64,000 bases of DNA from Deinandra increscens subsp. villosa. Lineage: Eukaryota; Streptophyta; Magnoliopsida; Asterales; Asteraceae. The notes beneath the pieces are model-generated. The model saw nothing but the letters and a program-made list of their open reading frames with translations, did no database searches and was not told the DNA's origin. The DNA is taken from NCBI GenBank assembly GCA_039602395.1, contig JBCNJP010000027.1, positions 39,462,986 through 39,526,985 of the forward strand. The letters are read 5' to 3'. The stretch's first letter is position 1. Each line of letters opens with the position of its first letter. The position numbers and the translations under genes are program-made. Below are positions 23,701-33,547 of this stretch, piece after piece.

Positions 23701-26700
23701 GTTACTTGCTAATAATTTGCCGTTGAAAAACAATTGCTTTGATTCTGTGTGCCAGTCTTGTTTTATTGGAAAATCATCCAAACTTCATTTACCTATTACT
23801 AATGTCAAGACGAATAATATTTTAGATCTTGTGGTTTGTGATGTTTGGGGTCCATCATCTGAAATTTCTTATGATGGTCACAGGTATTTCCTATTATGTG
23901 TTGATCATTTTTCTAAATACATGTGGTTTTTCCCATTGAAAGCAAAATCTGATGTCTTTGGTACTTTCAAACAGTTTATGCAATTGGCTGAACGCCAATT
24001 TCAGACCAAACTTAAAACTGTCCAAACCGATTGGGGAGGGGAGTTCCGTAACCTCTCCAACTTCTTCAGTGACCTCGGCATTCGTCACCGCCTCTCGTGC
24101 CCACACACGAGTGAGCAAAACGGCATTGTGGAACGCCGGCACCGACACGTTGTCGAAACCGGCCTCACTCTCCTTGCTCAATCCCATGTTCCACGCCGTT
24201 TCTGGCATTTTGCGTTTGATACGGCTGTTTATCTCATTAATCGAATGCCTTTGCGCTCAACCTCCTCAATTTCACCGTTTCAACCCTTGTTCAATCACCC
24301 CCCCCCCCCCCCCGACTACACCTTCCTGCGTGTTTTTGGGTCCCAATGCTTCCCACACCTCCGACCGTACAACCAACACAAGCTTGACTTCCGCTCTACC
24401 GCATGTGTCTTCCTCGGCTATAGCCCGTCTCACCATGGCTATAGGTGCTTCGACCCTATCATCGATCGGATATACATCTCCCGTCATGTTCGTTTTAACG
24501 AACAATGCTTCCCTTTCCTACCCACACCTTCCCAAACACCCTCCAACCCCTCTCCTGACCCATATATCTCCTCTTACCCGACTCCCATTCCTCCAGCCTT
24601 TGAACCATCGACACCCACAGCCCCACCAAACAACGGACCTCCATCACCACCCCCCCCACCACCACTCCCGCGTTCCGGCAGTACAGCCGCCGCCCAAAAC
24701 CTCCGGCTGCCAAACCACCTTCGGCTAACCAGCCTCCTCCGGCTGCCACAGTAGCGAACCAGCCTCCTCCGGCTGCCACAGCCTCGGCCCAGCCACCTCC
24801 GGCTAGCAACGCCACCGCCCAACATCACCCGGCTGCCAACAGCTCCGCCACTCGCTCTCGGCCAGCCAACCTTCGCCAAAATCCCAAACACAACACTCTC
24901 TACAATATCTTTTCCTTCTCTGCTACTACAAACCCTTCCGAATCTGAACCAACATCGTTCACCGCTGCCAACAAAGACCCAAAATGGCGCCAGCCCATGG
25001 CGGAGGAATATTCGGCTTTATTGAAAAATGGGACATGGTCGTTGGTTCCTAGGCCTCCGGGGACTAATATTGTTAATTGCAAGTGGTTGTATAAACTAAA
25101 GAGAGATGCCACATGTGCTATTAGCCGCTACAAGGCTCGCTTAGTTGCTAAGGAATACGGGCAACAACCGGGAATTGATTTTCAGGAAACCTTCAGCCCG
25201 GTCGTTAAAGCAACTACAATTCGGCTGGTAATGTCGATAGCCGTCACACACCAATGGCATCTCAGGTAACTGGACATTCAGAATGCCTTCTTACATGGTA
25301 ACCTTCAGGAAACGGTTTACTTACAGCAGCCCCCTGGTTTTGAGGACCCTCAACGACCGACTCATGTTTGCAAACTTCATAAGTCTCTATATGGCCTCAA
25401 ACAGGCTCCGCGTGCGTGGTTTCAAAGGTTATCATCGGCCCTCGGTCAACTTGGTTTTCGGGGGTCCAAAACCGATCCTTCACTATTCATATACAACTCC
25501 AGGGGCACAATACTATATATGTTAGTGTATGTTGATGACATCATCCTTACAGGCAATAATCAGAAGGCTATTGATCAGGTTGTTCTCCGCCTTAGTCAAC
25601 ATTTCCCGGTTTAGGATATAGGTCGCATGTCCTACTTCTTGGGCATCGAGGTCGTGTACCGTGGTTCCGATGTTATCTTATCTCAACAAAAGTATATCCT
25701 TGAACTTCTCCAGAAAGCCGGACTCTCGGATGCAAAACCTGTTACCACCCCTATGACCACTTCGGCATCCCTCTCGTTGGGCGACAGTTCCCCTTGTGAT
25801 AATCCGGTGCGATATCGACAGATTGTGGGTGCCCTCCAGTATGTTACTCTCTCCAGACCAGATATCTCCTATGCTGTCAACAAAGTTTGCCAATTTATGC
25901 ACTCTCCAACAGATGATCATTGGTCGGCTGTCAAACGGATTCTTCGGTATTTGAAAGGCACCGCTAATCATGACCTTCTCATTCAGCAAAAATCAGCCTC
26001 CGTCCTCCATGCCTATGCCGATTCCACTCACAATAGTGTCTCGGCCTTCTCGGATGCTAACTGGGCTGGTGATCCTGATGACCGTCGTTCCACGGGGGGA
26101 TATGCTATATATCTTGGGTCCAACCTTGTCTCATGGTCGGCACGAAAACAAAAAATTGTCTCTCGGTCATCCACTGAAGCTGAATACAAAGCACTTGCAG
26201 ACACAGTTGCTGAGGTAACTTGGTTGCGATCTCTCCTGCGAGAATTGTATGTTCCGTTCACATCCGCACCTATACTATGGTGTGACAACCTAGGGGCAAC
26301 ATATCTGACTACTAATCCGGTCTTTCACGCCCGTACTAAACACGTTGAAATTGACTTTCACTTCGTGAGGGAACAAGTCGCTCGAGGAAACCTTCAAGTC
26401 CAGTTCATAAGTACAGATGATCAAATTGCAGATATCTTCACAAAGCCTCTGTCCTCTCAACGGTTTACTACACTTCGGTCCAAGCTCAAGGACGCTCCCC
26501 GCCCTTAGCTTACGAGGGGATATTAGACAAAGTTTAGTCTAGGGTTTCTAATACTATATTCTAGAGGGGTGTATTATATATTTATTGTATCTATTTATAT
26601 CTGTACATTATCCCTTATCAATACACAATCACAATTACAATTGATAAGAACAATAGCCAAATGCTGGAAGTAATAAACATAAAAACTAAATCCAGCAAAG

Positions 26701-27809
26701 TAAGATCAATTCTGGTAACCCCAATAACATACCTGTTGAATTTTATTGAAATCTTCTCTTTCACCATCTTCAAGTGAGATACCACTAAGCACAGCATCCT
26801 TTATTGATGCTGCATGTGTACACAAGTTGTAAAAACACGTCAAAAAAATGTTTGGCTAACATTCTTGCAAATTGTAAGAGTAACATCACCTATTGGGATT
26901 TCAGAATAAGCATGATGATTTATCGGATCAAGACCACACAAGCTTAGCAATATGTGTAAGAAAATAACAAGCTGTTTCTATCTATCAAACCCAAGAACTT
27001 GATGATACTTACAGTCAACTATACGTTTACGAGCATAACTTAGTGTTGCCCAATCTGGTGATTCCTTTATGGCCTTGAAAGCGTTATATATCGGTTTGCT
27101 TTGATCCAACTTTAGCCCAAATGTGATTTTCTCAGGCTGCACATCAATTTGAGTAAGATCCAAAACCTCAAGTTCATATATCAAGTAAACGAACCATCAA
27201 TCATACAACCAGCCATATGCTCTTACAATCCAACACAAATCGCATATATAGAAATAAATACCTGAATTTCTTCAATGGCAGAACGAAGCTCAGGAGTATC
27301 CTTAACAGCTTTCAGATGATTAACAGCTCCCCAAACAACACTCAACCTATCAACGATCCTCTCCAATGGCTCCACTAGCTTCGACCACGACGGCTGAACC
27401 GTCTTCTCCAATTCCGCCAAATCATCGTCCTGCGAGATATTCTGCTCCATTAATACCAGAATCAGTGATCACGAAACACACAATTAGAATTTAGACTTAC
27501 TAGCTTCTTCAGCAAGGCACGCATTCCAGGGCGCACATGTGAAGCTTCAATAGCATCAAACGGAGGGAACTCAAAGTCCTGCAACAGAGGATTATCTTCG
27601 ATTGTGTTTGACGACGGCGGCGATTGTGCTTGGTCGGAGAAGGAGGCGGCGACGGAGGAGTGGCGGAGGAGAGGCGTGCGTGGCGGAGATGAGCGGAGGC
27701 GGAAGTGGAAGGCGGAGGGGCGGGGGGGACGTAAACGAGATCTGAGAAGAGGTTTAGGGGTTGAAGAATGAACGAGGGACGTGAGAGAAGCCATAATCAC
27801 CATGGCCAT
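17795..27809 (-). CDS. OOP (TOP1): Organellar oligopeptidase A (M3 zinc metallopeptidase), 17 exons
   Basis: Exons, from the 5' end: 27501-27809, 27262-27429, 27013-27136, 26733-26809, 21525-21668, 21209-21439, 21021-21111, 20804-20925, 20581-20688, 20263-20508, 20034-20179, 19783-19900, 18593-18752, 18479-18510, 18327-18392, 17966-18037, 17795-17875. All introns are GT-AG, phases agree, and the product is 764 aa without a stop. The family cleaves short peptides, including released transit peptides, in plastids and mitochondria. The N-terminus (MAMVIMASLTSLVHSST..., Ser/Arg-rich, about 60 aa) is transit-like, and the start codon has a good context (GTCGCCATGGCC). The catalytic site is HEFGH at about 546-550 (exon 11), with the third zinc ligand probably Glu 576 in AVELPSQFMENW. 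The C-terminus has GFSHIFAGGYAAGYYSYKWA and ends REPSPEPLLRHNGLLQTTV. Intron 4 (5064 bp) holds a copia element in antisense orientation. Confidence 0.93.
18950..19405. repeat. Degenerate GAGCTC-rich repeat in an OOP intron
   Basis: In the intron between 18753 and 19782 the sequence is rich in GAGCTC, CGAGCC and AAGCTTGA words at both ends, around an AT-only core (19080-19260). The end GAGCTTGGGCTCGGCTCGGC resembles hAT-like MITE ends, but termini and target duplication are not clear. Confidence 0.35.
21904..26646 (+). mobile_element. Ty1/copia retrotransposon with TA...TA termini, in OOP intron 4
   Basis: LTRs are 21904-22037 (134 bp) and 26521-26646 (126 bp). Both start TATTAGAC and end AATTGATA. 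A 5-bp target duplication AGAAC flanks them (21899-21903 and 26647-26651). PBS TGGTATCAGAGCC follows the 5' LTR at 22038, and the purine tract CGAGGGGA precedes the 3' LTR. The LTRs differ by two substitutions and one 8-bp indel, so the insertion is fairly young. Short LTRs and 4.7 kb length recall the Ale/Retrofit lineage (inference). It runs antisense to the host gene. Confidence 0.93.
22164..26508 (+). pseudogene. Copia gag-pol, broken
   Basis: Gag starts MATLTAFDQKDK and has a TAG at 22515. The zinc knuckle reads YTRCGIGHIPSDC, with Tyr in place of the first Cys. The protease motif LPDTGSSHHV lies at about 23268. Integrase follows in another frame (23330-24500). It has the zinc-binding H/H/C/C site starting WHQRLGHP and the catalytic acids in VCDVWGP, QTDWGGEF and EQNGIVERRH. 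Reverse transcriptase is in a third frame with YVDD at 25528-25539 and stops at 25267 (TAA) and 25612 (TAG). RNase H is open from 25627 to 26508. A 16-C run at 24298 and a poly-C region near 24650 are candidate slippage sites. The order gag-PR-IN-RT-RH is that of copia. It cannot encode its own mobility as read. Confidence 0.9.
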
Positions 27810-28072
27810 GGCGACTGCTTCTTCTACGAATTCACTTGCTCTTCGTCGACGTGTTTGATTGTTCAAATATATTATCCATTTTAGTTTGTGTGATTGTGGC
27901 ATCACAAGTTTTTTTTTTTTTAGTTAATTATATTTTGCGTGTTCATGTGGTTTGCTTTTGTTGTCATCTAAGTCTATTTTTTAGATTATTAATAAATCTT
28001 GTTGCCTCTTCATTGCCATCATCGGAACAACCACCGCCTACCCTCTCTCTACATTCATAACCCACCGCAGGA

Positions 28073-28257
28073 GATAATCAAAGCAATCCCAGGTATAAGC
28101 CCCAAAACTTTCATGGTTGCAGGCAGAGCCATAATCCGAGCACCCACAATTGTGGTTGATAAATTGAACACTGCTCCAGTGAAAGAAGCTCCATTGAATT
28201 CCTCAAAACCTGCTTCTTCACCTTTCTTTGTTGGCAACAATGGTGATTTTTCATCTA
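28073..28257 (-). pseudogene. AVT6-type amino acid transporter fragment
   Basis: The minus strand reads DEKSPLLPTKKGEEAGFEEF, then NGASFTGAVFNLSTTIVGA and MALPATMKVLGLIPGIALII. This is the conserved N-terminus and first membrane helix of plant AVT6/SNAT-like vacuolar transporters. The homology stops abruptly on both sides and no other exon is nearby, so it looks like a captured exon. The usual GIMALPA reads RIMALPA, one probable change. Confidence 0.75.
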
Positions 28258-28652
28258 CGTTAACGGGTTCAATTCCGGATCTGACCCGAACCAACATCGC
28301 CCTTTTCAACATCTCTTACAATCAATTAATCGGCGAAATTCTCGGGTTTTTCTCGGACTCTGCTTTTTCTGGAAACTCATTCTGTGGGAAACTGATTGGT
28401 GCGTGTAGCGAGTTACAACCCGGGTCGGGTTCAAAGTCGTCGAATAAGCACTCCGACGGCGCGATTGCCGGAATTGTGATCGAATCCCTACTGAGTTTGC
28501 TGTTAATTTTACTAATTGTATTCTTTTTATGTTGTAAGAAGAGAAAACAGAGCAATGAGTCAACACCAAAGGATTTGGGGCAAACGAAGCAGGCCGACAT
28601 CGAGGTAGCGAATGACAATTCGAAATCAAAATCGGCGGAGAATGTCGTGTGA
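28113..28652 (+). CDS. Chimeric ORF: antisense AVT6 plus truncated LRR receptor-like kinase
   Basis: From the ATG at 28113 a 179-aa frame stays open across the join at about 28258. The first part is the AVT6 fragment read backwards (no known fold). The second part is clear RLK902/RKL1-type sequence: LTGSIPDLTRTNIALFNISY, the capping segment SAFSGNSFCGK, and a membrane helix (about residues 117-141). A basic stop-transfer KKRK and a short juxtamembrane tail follow. It ends before any kinase domain. There is no signal peptide at the start. The OOP gene starts about 300 bp away on the other strand, so a shared promoter region is possible. Whether the ORF is expressed is unknown; it may simply be two captured gene pieces. 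Confidence 0.4.
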   Translation: MVAGRAIIRAPTIVVDKLNTAPVKEAPLNSSKPASSPFFVGNNGDFSSTLTGSIPDLTRTNIALFNISYNQLIGEILGFFSDSAFSGNSFCGKLIGACSELQPGSGSKSSNKHSDGAIAGIVIESLLSLLLILLIVFFLCCKKRKQSNESTPKDLGQTKQADIEVANDNSKSKSAENVV

Positions 28653-28912
28653 GTTGAGTAACGAATTTGATCAAAACTGGATTGCGGTGGTCAAAGGAGT
28701 AAACTTTGGGAGGTGGAGATTATTTGTGAGGAAATATGAGGTGGGTTTATTTAGAGACGAAGAATTAACCATTTTTAAAGAACTATTACTGTGTGGGGAT
28801 TATGATCGGGTGGGCGAAGGTCGCTATTAATGAATTTTGTAGTGAGGGGAGATGATCCGGCCGCCATTGGTAAACCGGATTCAGATTCAGGCCTCAGGCT
28901 TTCAAAACCCCA
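28653..28912. other. Stretch between the RLK fragment and the LTR
   Basis: It contains no recognisable reading frame. It probably holds the end of whatever element carried the captured fragments; no terminus was identified. Confidence 0.35.
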
Positions 28913-31900
28913 TGTAAAACCACAGAGGGATCTTACTACTGCATAATTTGGTAAATCAGGTATGAACACGATGTAAATAAAGCTTTGCTTTATTGATTCA
29001 CTAAGAGTTACAAGCTAGAGAGAGAAACACACTCAGTTACACACAGTTAAGAAGATGAGAATGACATAACTACTTAACTCTCTCTAACACGAACTATTTA
29101 TAGTCACTTACATACTGGCTGGCGTACCACCTTGCGGACCAGTTGGTACGCCCGTACCGGGCGTACCAACTGGTATGGCGGACCATATGGTACGGCCATC
29201 TTGGTATGTTGACTATATGACTCACAAATACGCTCTAGTCTAGATACAATACACGAGACACAACGTAACATAGGAATATGCTCTAACAAACTCCCCCTTA
29301 ACGTGTAGTGTATCTATGTATCAATCTATCTAACTAAACTTCAGTCTTCAATCTTTAGCATTGCTGCGTTCGATCTTTAACTTAAAATCTTTTCAGAAAT
29401 AGAGCTTGCATGGCTGGATCAAGCTTTAACAATCTTTGAACTTCAAGATCCACTTGTGAAAAGTATTACATACTTCCCCTTTCACCATGCTTGAGTCTTG
29501 TCACACAGAAATCTGCAATTTCAGAAGACTGAAACGCGGATTTCTTTTTCTTTTGAAATTTAATTTAATCTTGGCGCAAAACTTCTCTTCGAGAATCCAG
29601 GATATAATATTGAAATCATAATTTTGTATCTTGTATCGATCGGTCGAAAACAAATAAGAAACAAAATCTTTTTGGCTTTTTGAAACTTTACATCAAAACA
29701 CACCGAAAATCTTTTTGATTTTTCTAAGTTTATGCTAAAACACACTTAAATCTTTTTGTATTTTATCAGATATGAAATATAAATGCAATACTGAAACAGA
29801 CACTATTTTTATCTTTTGTGAGAAAGATCACAACTTGGGATCATATTGGTCATGACATGCTGAACTACACTTCAATTTCAATTACTTCAAAACACAAGTC
29901 ATGTCGATTGCTGCTATAGTTTGTCCAAGTTAAACTCAGGCACAATCATACTCATAACATCTGGATATATTATTGTATTGATTAGATTTGCTTTGACCAG
30001 TGTACCCGACACTATCAGACATACACATATATGTATTTGCTTATTACACTTTGTGATTTCACTTGTGATTTAACACATAGTGCTTGTATTCATGATTCAG
30101 TCAACTGTGTTCCATGCAAAAATAAATAAGAACGTTAAATCGTCTACCTTAAGGTCGATCTTTCGATATGCAGATAAGGCCTCGGATTTAACAAAATAAG
30201 AAAATAAAACAAGTTGAAATTGTATAACCCAACAACAATGAGGTCGGTACTCCCGTACACGCAGAGAAAGTCCGATGAGTTATACGAAACACCAAAGAAA
30301 ATAAAGCAGAACGTCAAACGAACAACAATCAGGTCGATCTTTCAATACGCAAAGAAAGTCCGATCGTTTGACAAAATATAGAAAATCAAACAAGTTTAAA
30401 TCTTTGCAAAATGAACACATGTTTACACAGTGATTTCTCCTTTTCTTTTTCACATATTTTTTCTTGATATATCATGAGATATGCATCAAGATGTTGTCCA
30501 CTTGGTCAAGCATTAGTATTTAATGTGTTTATCACATCTGAATACTTTCTGATTTAATGTCGAGCCTACCAAGCACATCAAACAATGATCTTATGGCTTT
30601 TTCATCTAATTTATCCACGAGTCAGACACGTAAGCCAATGTACCATCATTTCCCAAATATGTCGGATACAATTTCTCATTTTTTCAATGTTTTTGTATTT
30701 TCTGTTTTTCAATGTTTTTGTATTTTTCCTTTTTCTCCCCCCTAAAATGAAAACTCTATTTTTGGATTTTCATTTTAACAAAAACACAAAGACACTATTT
30801 TTGGTTTTTCAATTTTCTCCCCATAAACTACATACGGAATATAAAAGAAAGAAAATTGACCAATCGATACTGATACCTTTCAGTTTAAGCTTTCAGAAAA
30901 ACTTTCATTTTGAAATATGGAGCATTTAATTTAAGTTAAGCAGGAGACTCCACTATCAGCACTCACTGGAAGCTTGAACTTCACAAACACCAATAGGTCT
31001 TCTTGAAGAAACCTACACACTGGTTTTAAATGATTAGTACTCAAATGACCCGAAGCACACAGCTTCTGGTCGACCAGTGTCTTCCACAAAATTGGTTACA
31101 GTCTTGCTGACCACTTTAGGTCGCCACTACATTTTTTCTTTTTCATTTTTAATAGAGTCATCATCATGTGATGAACAACCAACACTTGAATCAAGTTTAA
31201 AAAATCGTTTTGATTTAGATTTTGGCTTGGAAGGTGTTGACTCAGTAAAAATCATGCCTGATTCATCAATAAATGTGCCAGATTGATTTGAAAATGAACT
31301 TTTTACAGTGTTAGGACAATCTCATGCCATGTGTCCCTTTCGGCGACATTGATAGCACAAACGATAAGATCGTTGAGATTGGGATTTGTCCTGAACTAAG
31401 GACATCTATCAATAAACTCAGAATCATCAGAAATATCATCAAAATTTTGAAATCTGATAGAATGTACCCATTTCGATGTACGACTTCGAGGTGTGGAATT
31501 TGACCCAGATGATGAAGAATCCTTAACTTTTTGAGCATCTCGAGAAGAACTTTTAGATGAAGCCTTCTTCTGAATCTTACCTCTAAATCCCTTTTTCATT
31601 GTAGACATAAACACTTGAGCCAAATGATATATTTGTTCCAAGCTTGTGTCTTTCTTTTCTTTTGGAGCTTTCTTAGGCATATTCTTCTTATTCTACTTCT
31701 CAGATTTCTGATTCTTGTATCCCAACCCAGAACGTTTGGAACCTGATTTGGACAATTCAGCTTGAGAACCAGCAACACCATCATTAGCCATTTGAGAAAA
31801 TACAGCTTTGATATCCTATAATTTGTTGGCTTCAACCAACTTAGCAGCAATTTGTGCTTCACTCAACAAACCCTCATTTTTCTCAATCACCTTATCAGCA

Positions 31901-32019
31901 GAAATAAACCCACCAGAAACAAACTTTGATGACGATTTATCAAGTAGACTTCCTCCTTTTCCACTTTCTTGTTCGGATATGTGGATTTCTTCTTCTCAGA
32001 TTTCGTAGGAACAAATTCA
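28913..32019 (-). mobile_element. Gag-only LTR retrotransposon, minus-strand copy (cut by gap)
   Basis: The 3' LTR is 28913-29288 (376 bp, TG...CA in element orientation, starting TGTTAGAGCATATTCC). It is preceded by the purine tract AAGGGGGAG. The interior is the reverse complement of 51141-53837 of the plus copy. The 5' part, including the 5' LTR, is missing in the N gap that starts at 32020. No protease, integrase or RT is present between gag and the 3' LTR, and the plus copy shows the same absence. Confidence 0.85.
31150..32019 (-). pseudogene. Gag remnant of the minus-strand element
   Basis: It reads EFVPTKSEKKKSTYPN, then KLVEANKL*DIKAV, a Lys/Ser-rich stretch (KKAPKEKKDTSLEQIYHLAQ) and a zinc knuckle CYQCRRKGHMA*DC. 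Lesions are a TAG at 31816-31818, a 1-nt deletion making TAG at 31396-31398, and a TGA inside the knuckle at 31322-31324. All three recur in the plus copy. Confidence 0.8.
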
Positions 32020-32519
32020 NNNNNNNNNNNNNNNNNNNNNNNNNNNNNNNNNNNNNNNNNNNNNNNNNNNNNNNNNNNNNNNNNNNNNNNNNNNNNNNNN
32101 NNNNNNNNNNNNNNNNNNNNNNNNNNNNNNNNNNNNNNNNNNNNNNNNNNNNNNNNNNNNNNNNNNNNNNNNNNNNNNNNNNNNNNNNNNNNNNNNNNNN
32201 NNNNNNNNNNNNNNNNNNNNNNNNNNNNNNNNNNNNNNNNNNNNNNNNNNNNNNNNNNNNNNNNNNNNNNNNNNNNNNNNNNNNNNNNNNNNNNNNNNNN
32301 NNNNNNNNNNNNNNNNNNNNNNNNNNNNNNNNNNNNNNNNNNNNNNNNNNNNNNNNNNNNNNNNNNNNNNNNNNNNNNNNNNNNNNNNNNNNNNNNNNNN
32401 NNNNNNNNNNNNNNNNNNNNNNNNNNNNNNNNNNNNNNNNNNNNNNNNNNNNNNNNNNNNNNNNNNNNNNNNNNNNNNNNNNNNNNNNNNNNNNNNNNNN
32501 NNNNNNNNNNNNNNNNNNN
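32020..32519. other. Assembly gap of exactly 500 N
   Basis: A placeholder gap. It falls within the minus-strand gag-only element. The right edge is an impure G run (32520-32551) and GGGCGGAGAGG. Confidence 0.98.
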
Positions 32520-32700
32520 GGGGGGGGTGGGGGGGGGGGGGGGGGGGGGGAGGGCGGAGAGGAACCCCGTACAGTCATGCAATTTACAATATTTTGAACT
32601 TTTTTTTCTATGATCGAGGCTAAAATATGTAAATTTTTTTGAAGTATCAACAAATTAGGGGCATCTCTCAATGCATTTGAAGTCAGGGAAGAAGAAAATA

Positions 32701-32966
32701 GAGTTAATTATGGTTTGTGTCCCTGTGGCTTGGTGACTTTTGCGGTTTGAGTCTAAAAGTTTAAAATTTTCCATTTGACACCTTGATGTTTGTATTTCTT
32801 TACTATTTGAGTCATTATGGCTAACGAAGTTAAAATTTTCTGTTCAAGTCAATGGGTATTTCAGTAAAGAAATACAAACGTCAAAGTGTCAGATGAAAAT
32901 TTCTAAATTTTTAGACTCAAACCACAAAAGTCACCAAACCACAGTCACGCAAACCGTGATTAACTC
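32701..32966. mobile_element. Mutator-like foldback MITE with 9-bp TSD
   Basis: Two arms of about 110-120 bp are near-perfect inverted repeats. The left starts GAGTTAATTATGGTTTG and the right ends CAAACCGTGATTAACTC. Direct flanks AAGAAAATA (32692-32700 and 32967-32975) match over 9 bp, the size typical of Mutator-like elements. It has no coding capacity. A transcript would form a long hairpin. Confidence 0.88.
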
Positions 32967-33109
32967 AAGAAAATATCTCCTGACAACTTTTTTTTTTAAG
33001 ACTTTATTACTTATTTAATTTCAGTATTAATATTTTTATTTATTGAACTATTTTATACTACACTATATTTAATATTTATAGACAAATAAATATGTATAGA
33101 TTGATGTAA

Positions 33110-33310
33110 TTTACTATTTATTATTTAAATTTTACTTTTCATGGGTGCTTAGACTTATATGTTTACTTACATGAAAATAATTTATTGAAACTAATTCAAA
33201 TTTTATTAAAAGATAATATTTTTTTTATCAGACTTAAACATAATGACCCGGCCGAAATAAGATTTGATTTATTTTTAGCTCTCCGTCTATAAAATTTTTG
33301 TATCCGTCAC
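33110..33310 (-). repeat. Dispersed repeat shared with 60630-60830
   Basis: Read on the minus strand it contains GTGACGGATACAAAAATTTT, then TTTCGGCCGGGTCATTATG and GAATTAGTTTCAATAAATTA. These match the plus strand near 60640-60800 with modest divergence. Family unknown; termini not resolved. Confidence 0.55.
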
Positions 33311-33547
33311 TACCACTCATATAAATATTAAAAAAAACCTGCTATGAATGCTTTTACCCAACTCCTTGACACTTACATAGTAAGGGATATGAACATGTTT
33401 ATGGTGTGAGTGTTTTTTTTCTAATTTATTAATAAAGTCAAATGTTTATATTCTAGAAATAACAAAAAAAAAACATAAAAAAAAATACGTTTAATAATAA
33501 AACCATACATTTCGTTGAGAAAAAGAAAACATTGCAAATAAAAATAA

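Noticed and set aside
24272..24891. Several overlapping minus-strand open frames rich in Gly, Val and Trp
   Set aside because: They are shadows of the Pro-rich plus-strand integrase/RT linker of the copia element.
31887..32671. Long open frames crossing 32020-32519
   Set aside because: They consist mostly of N and are not real reading frames.
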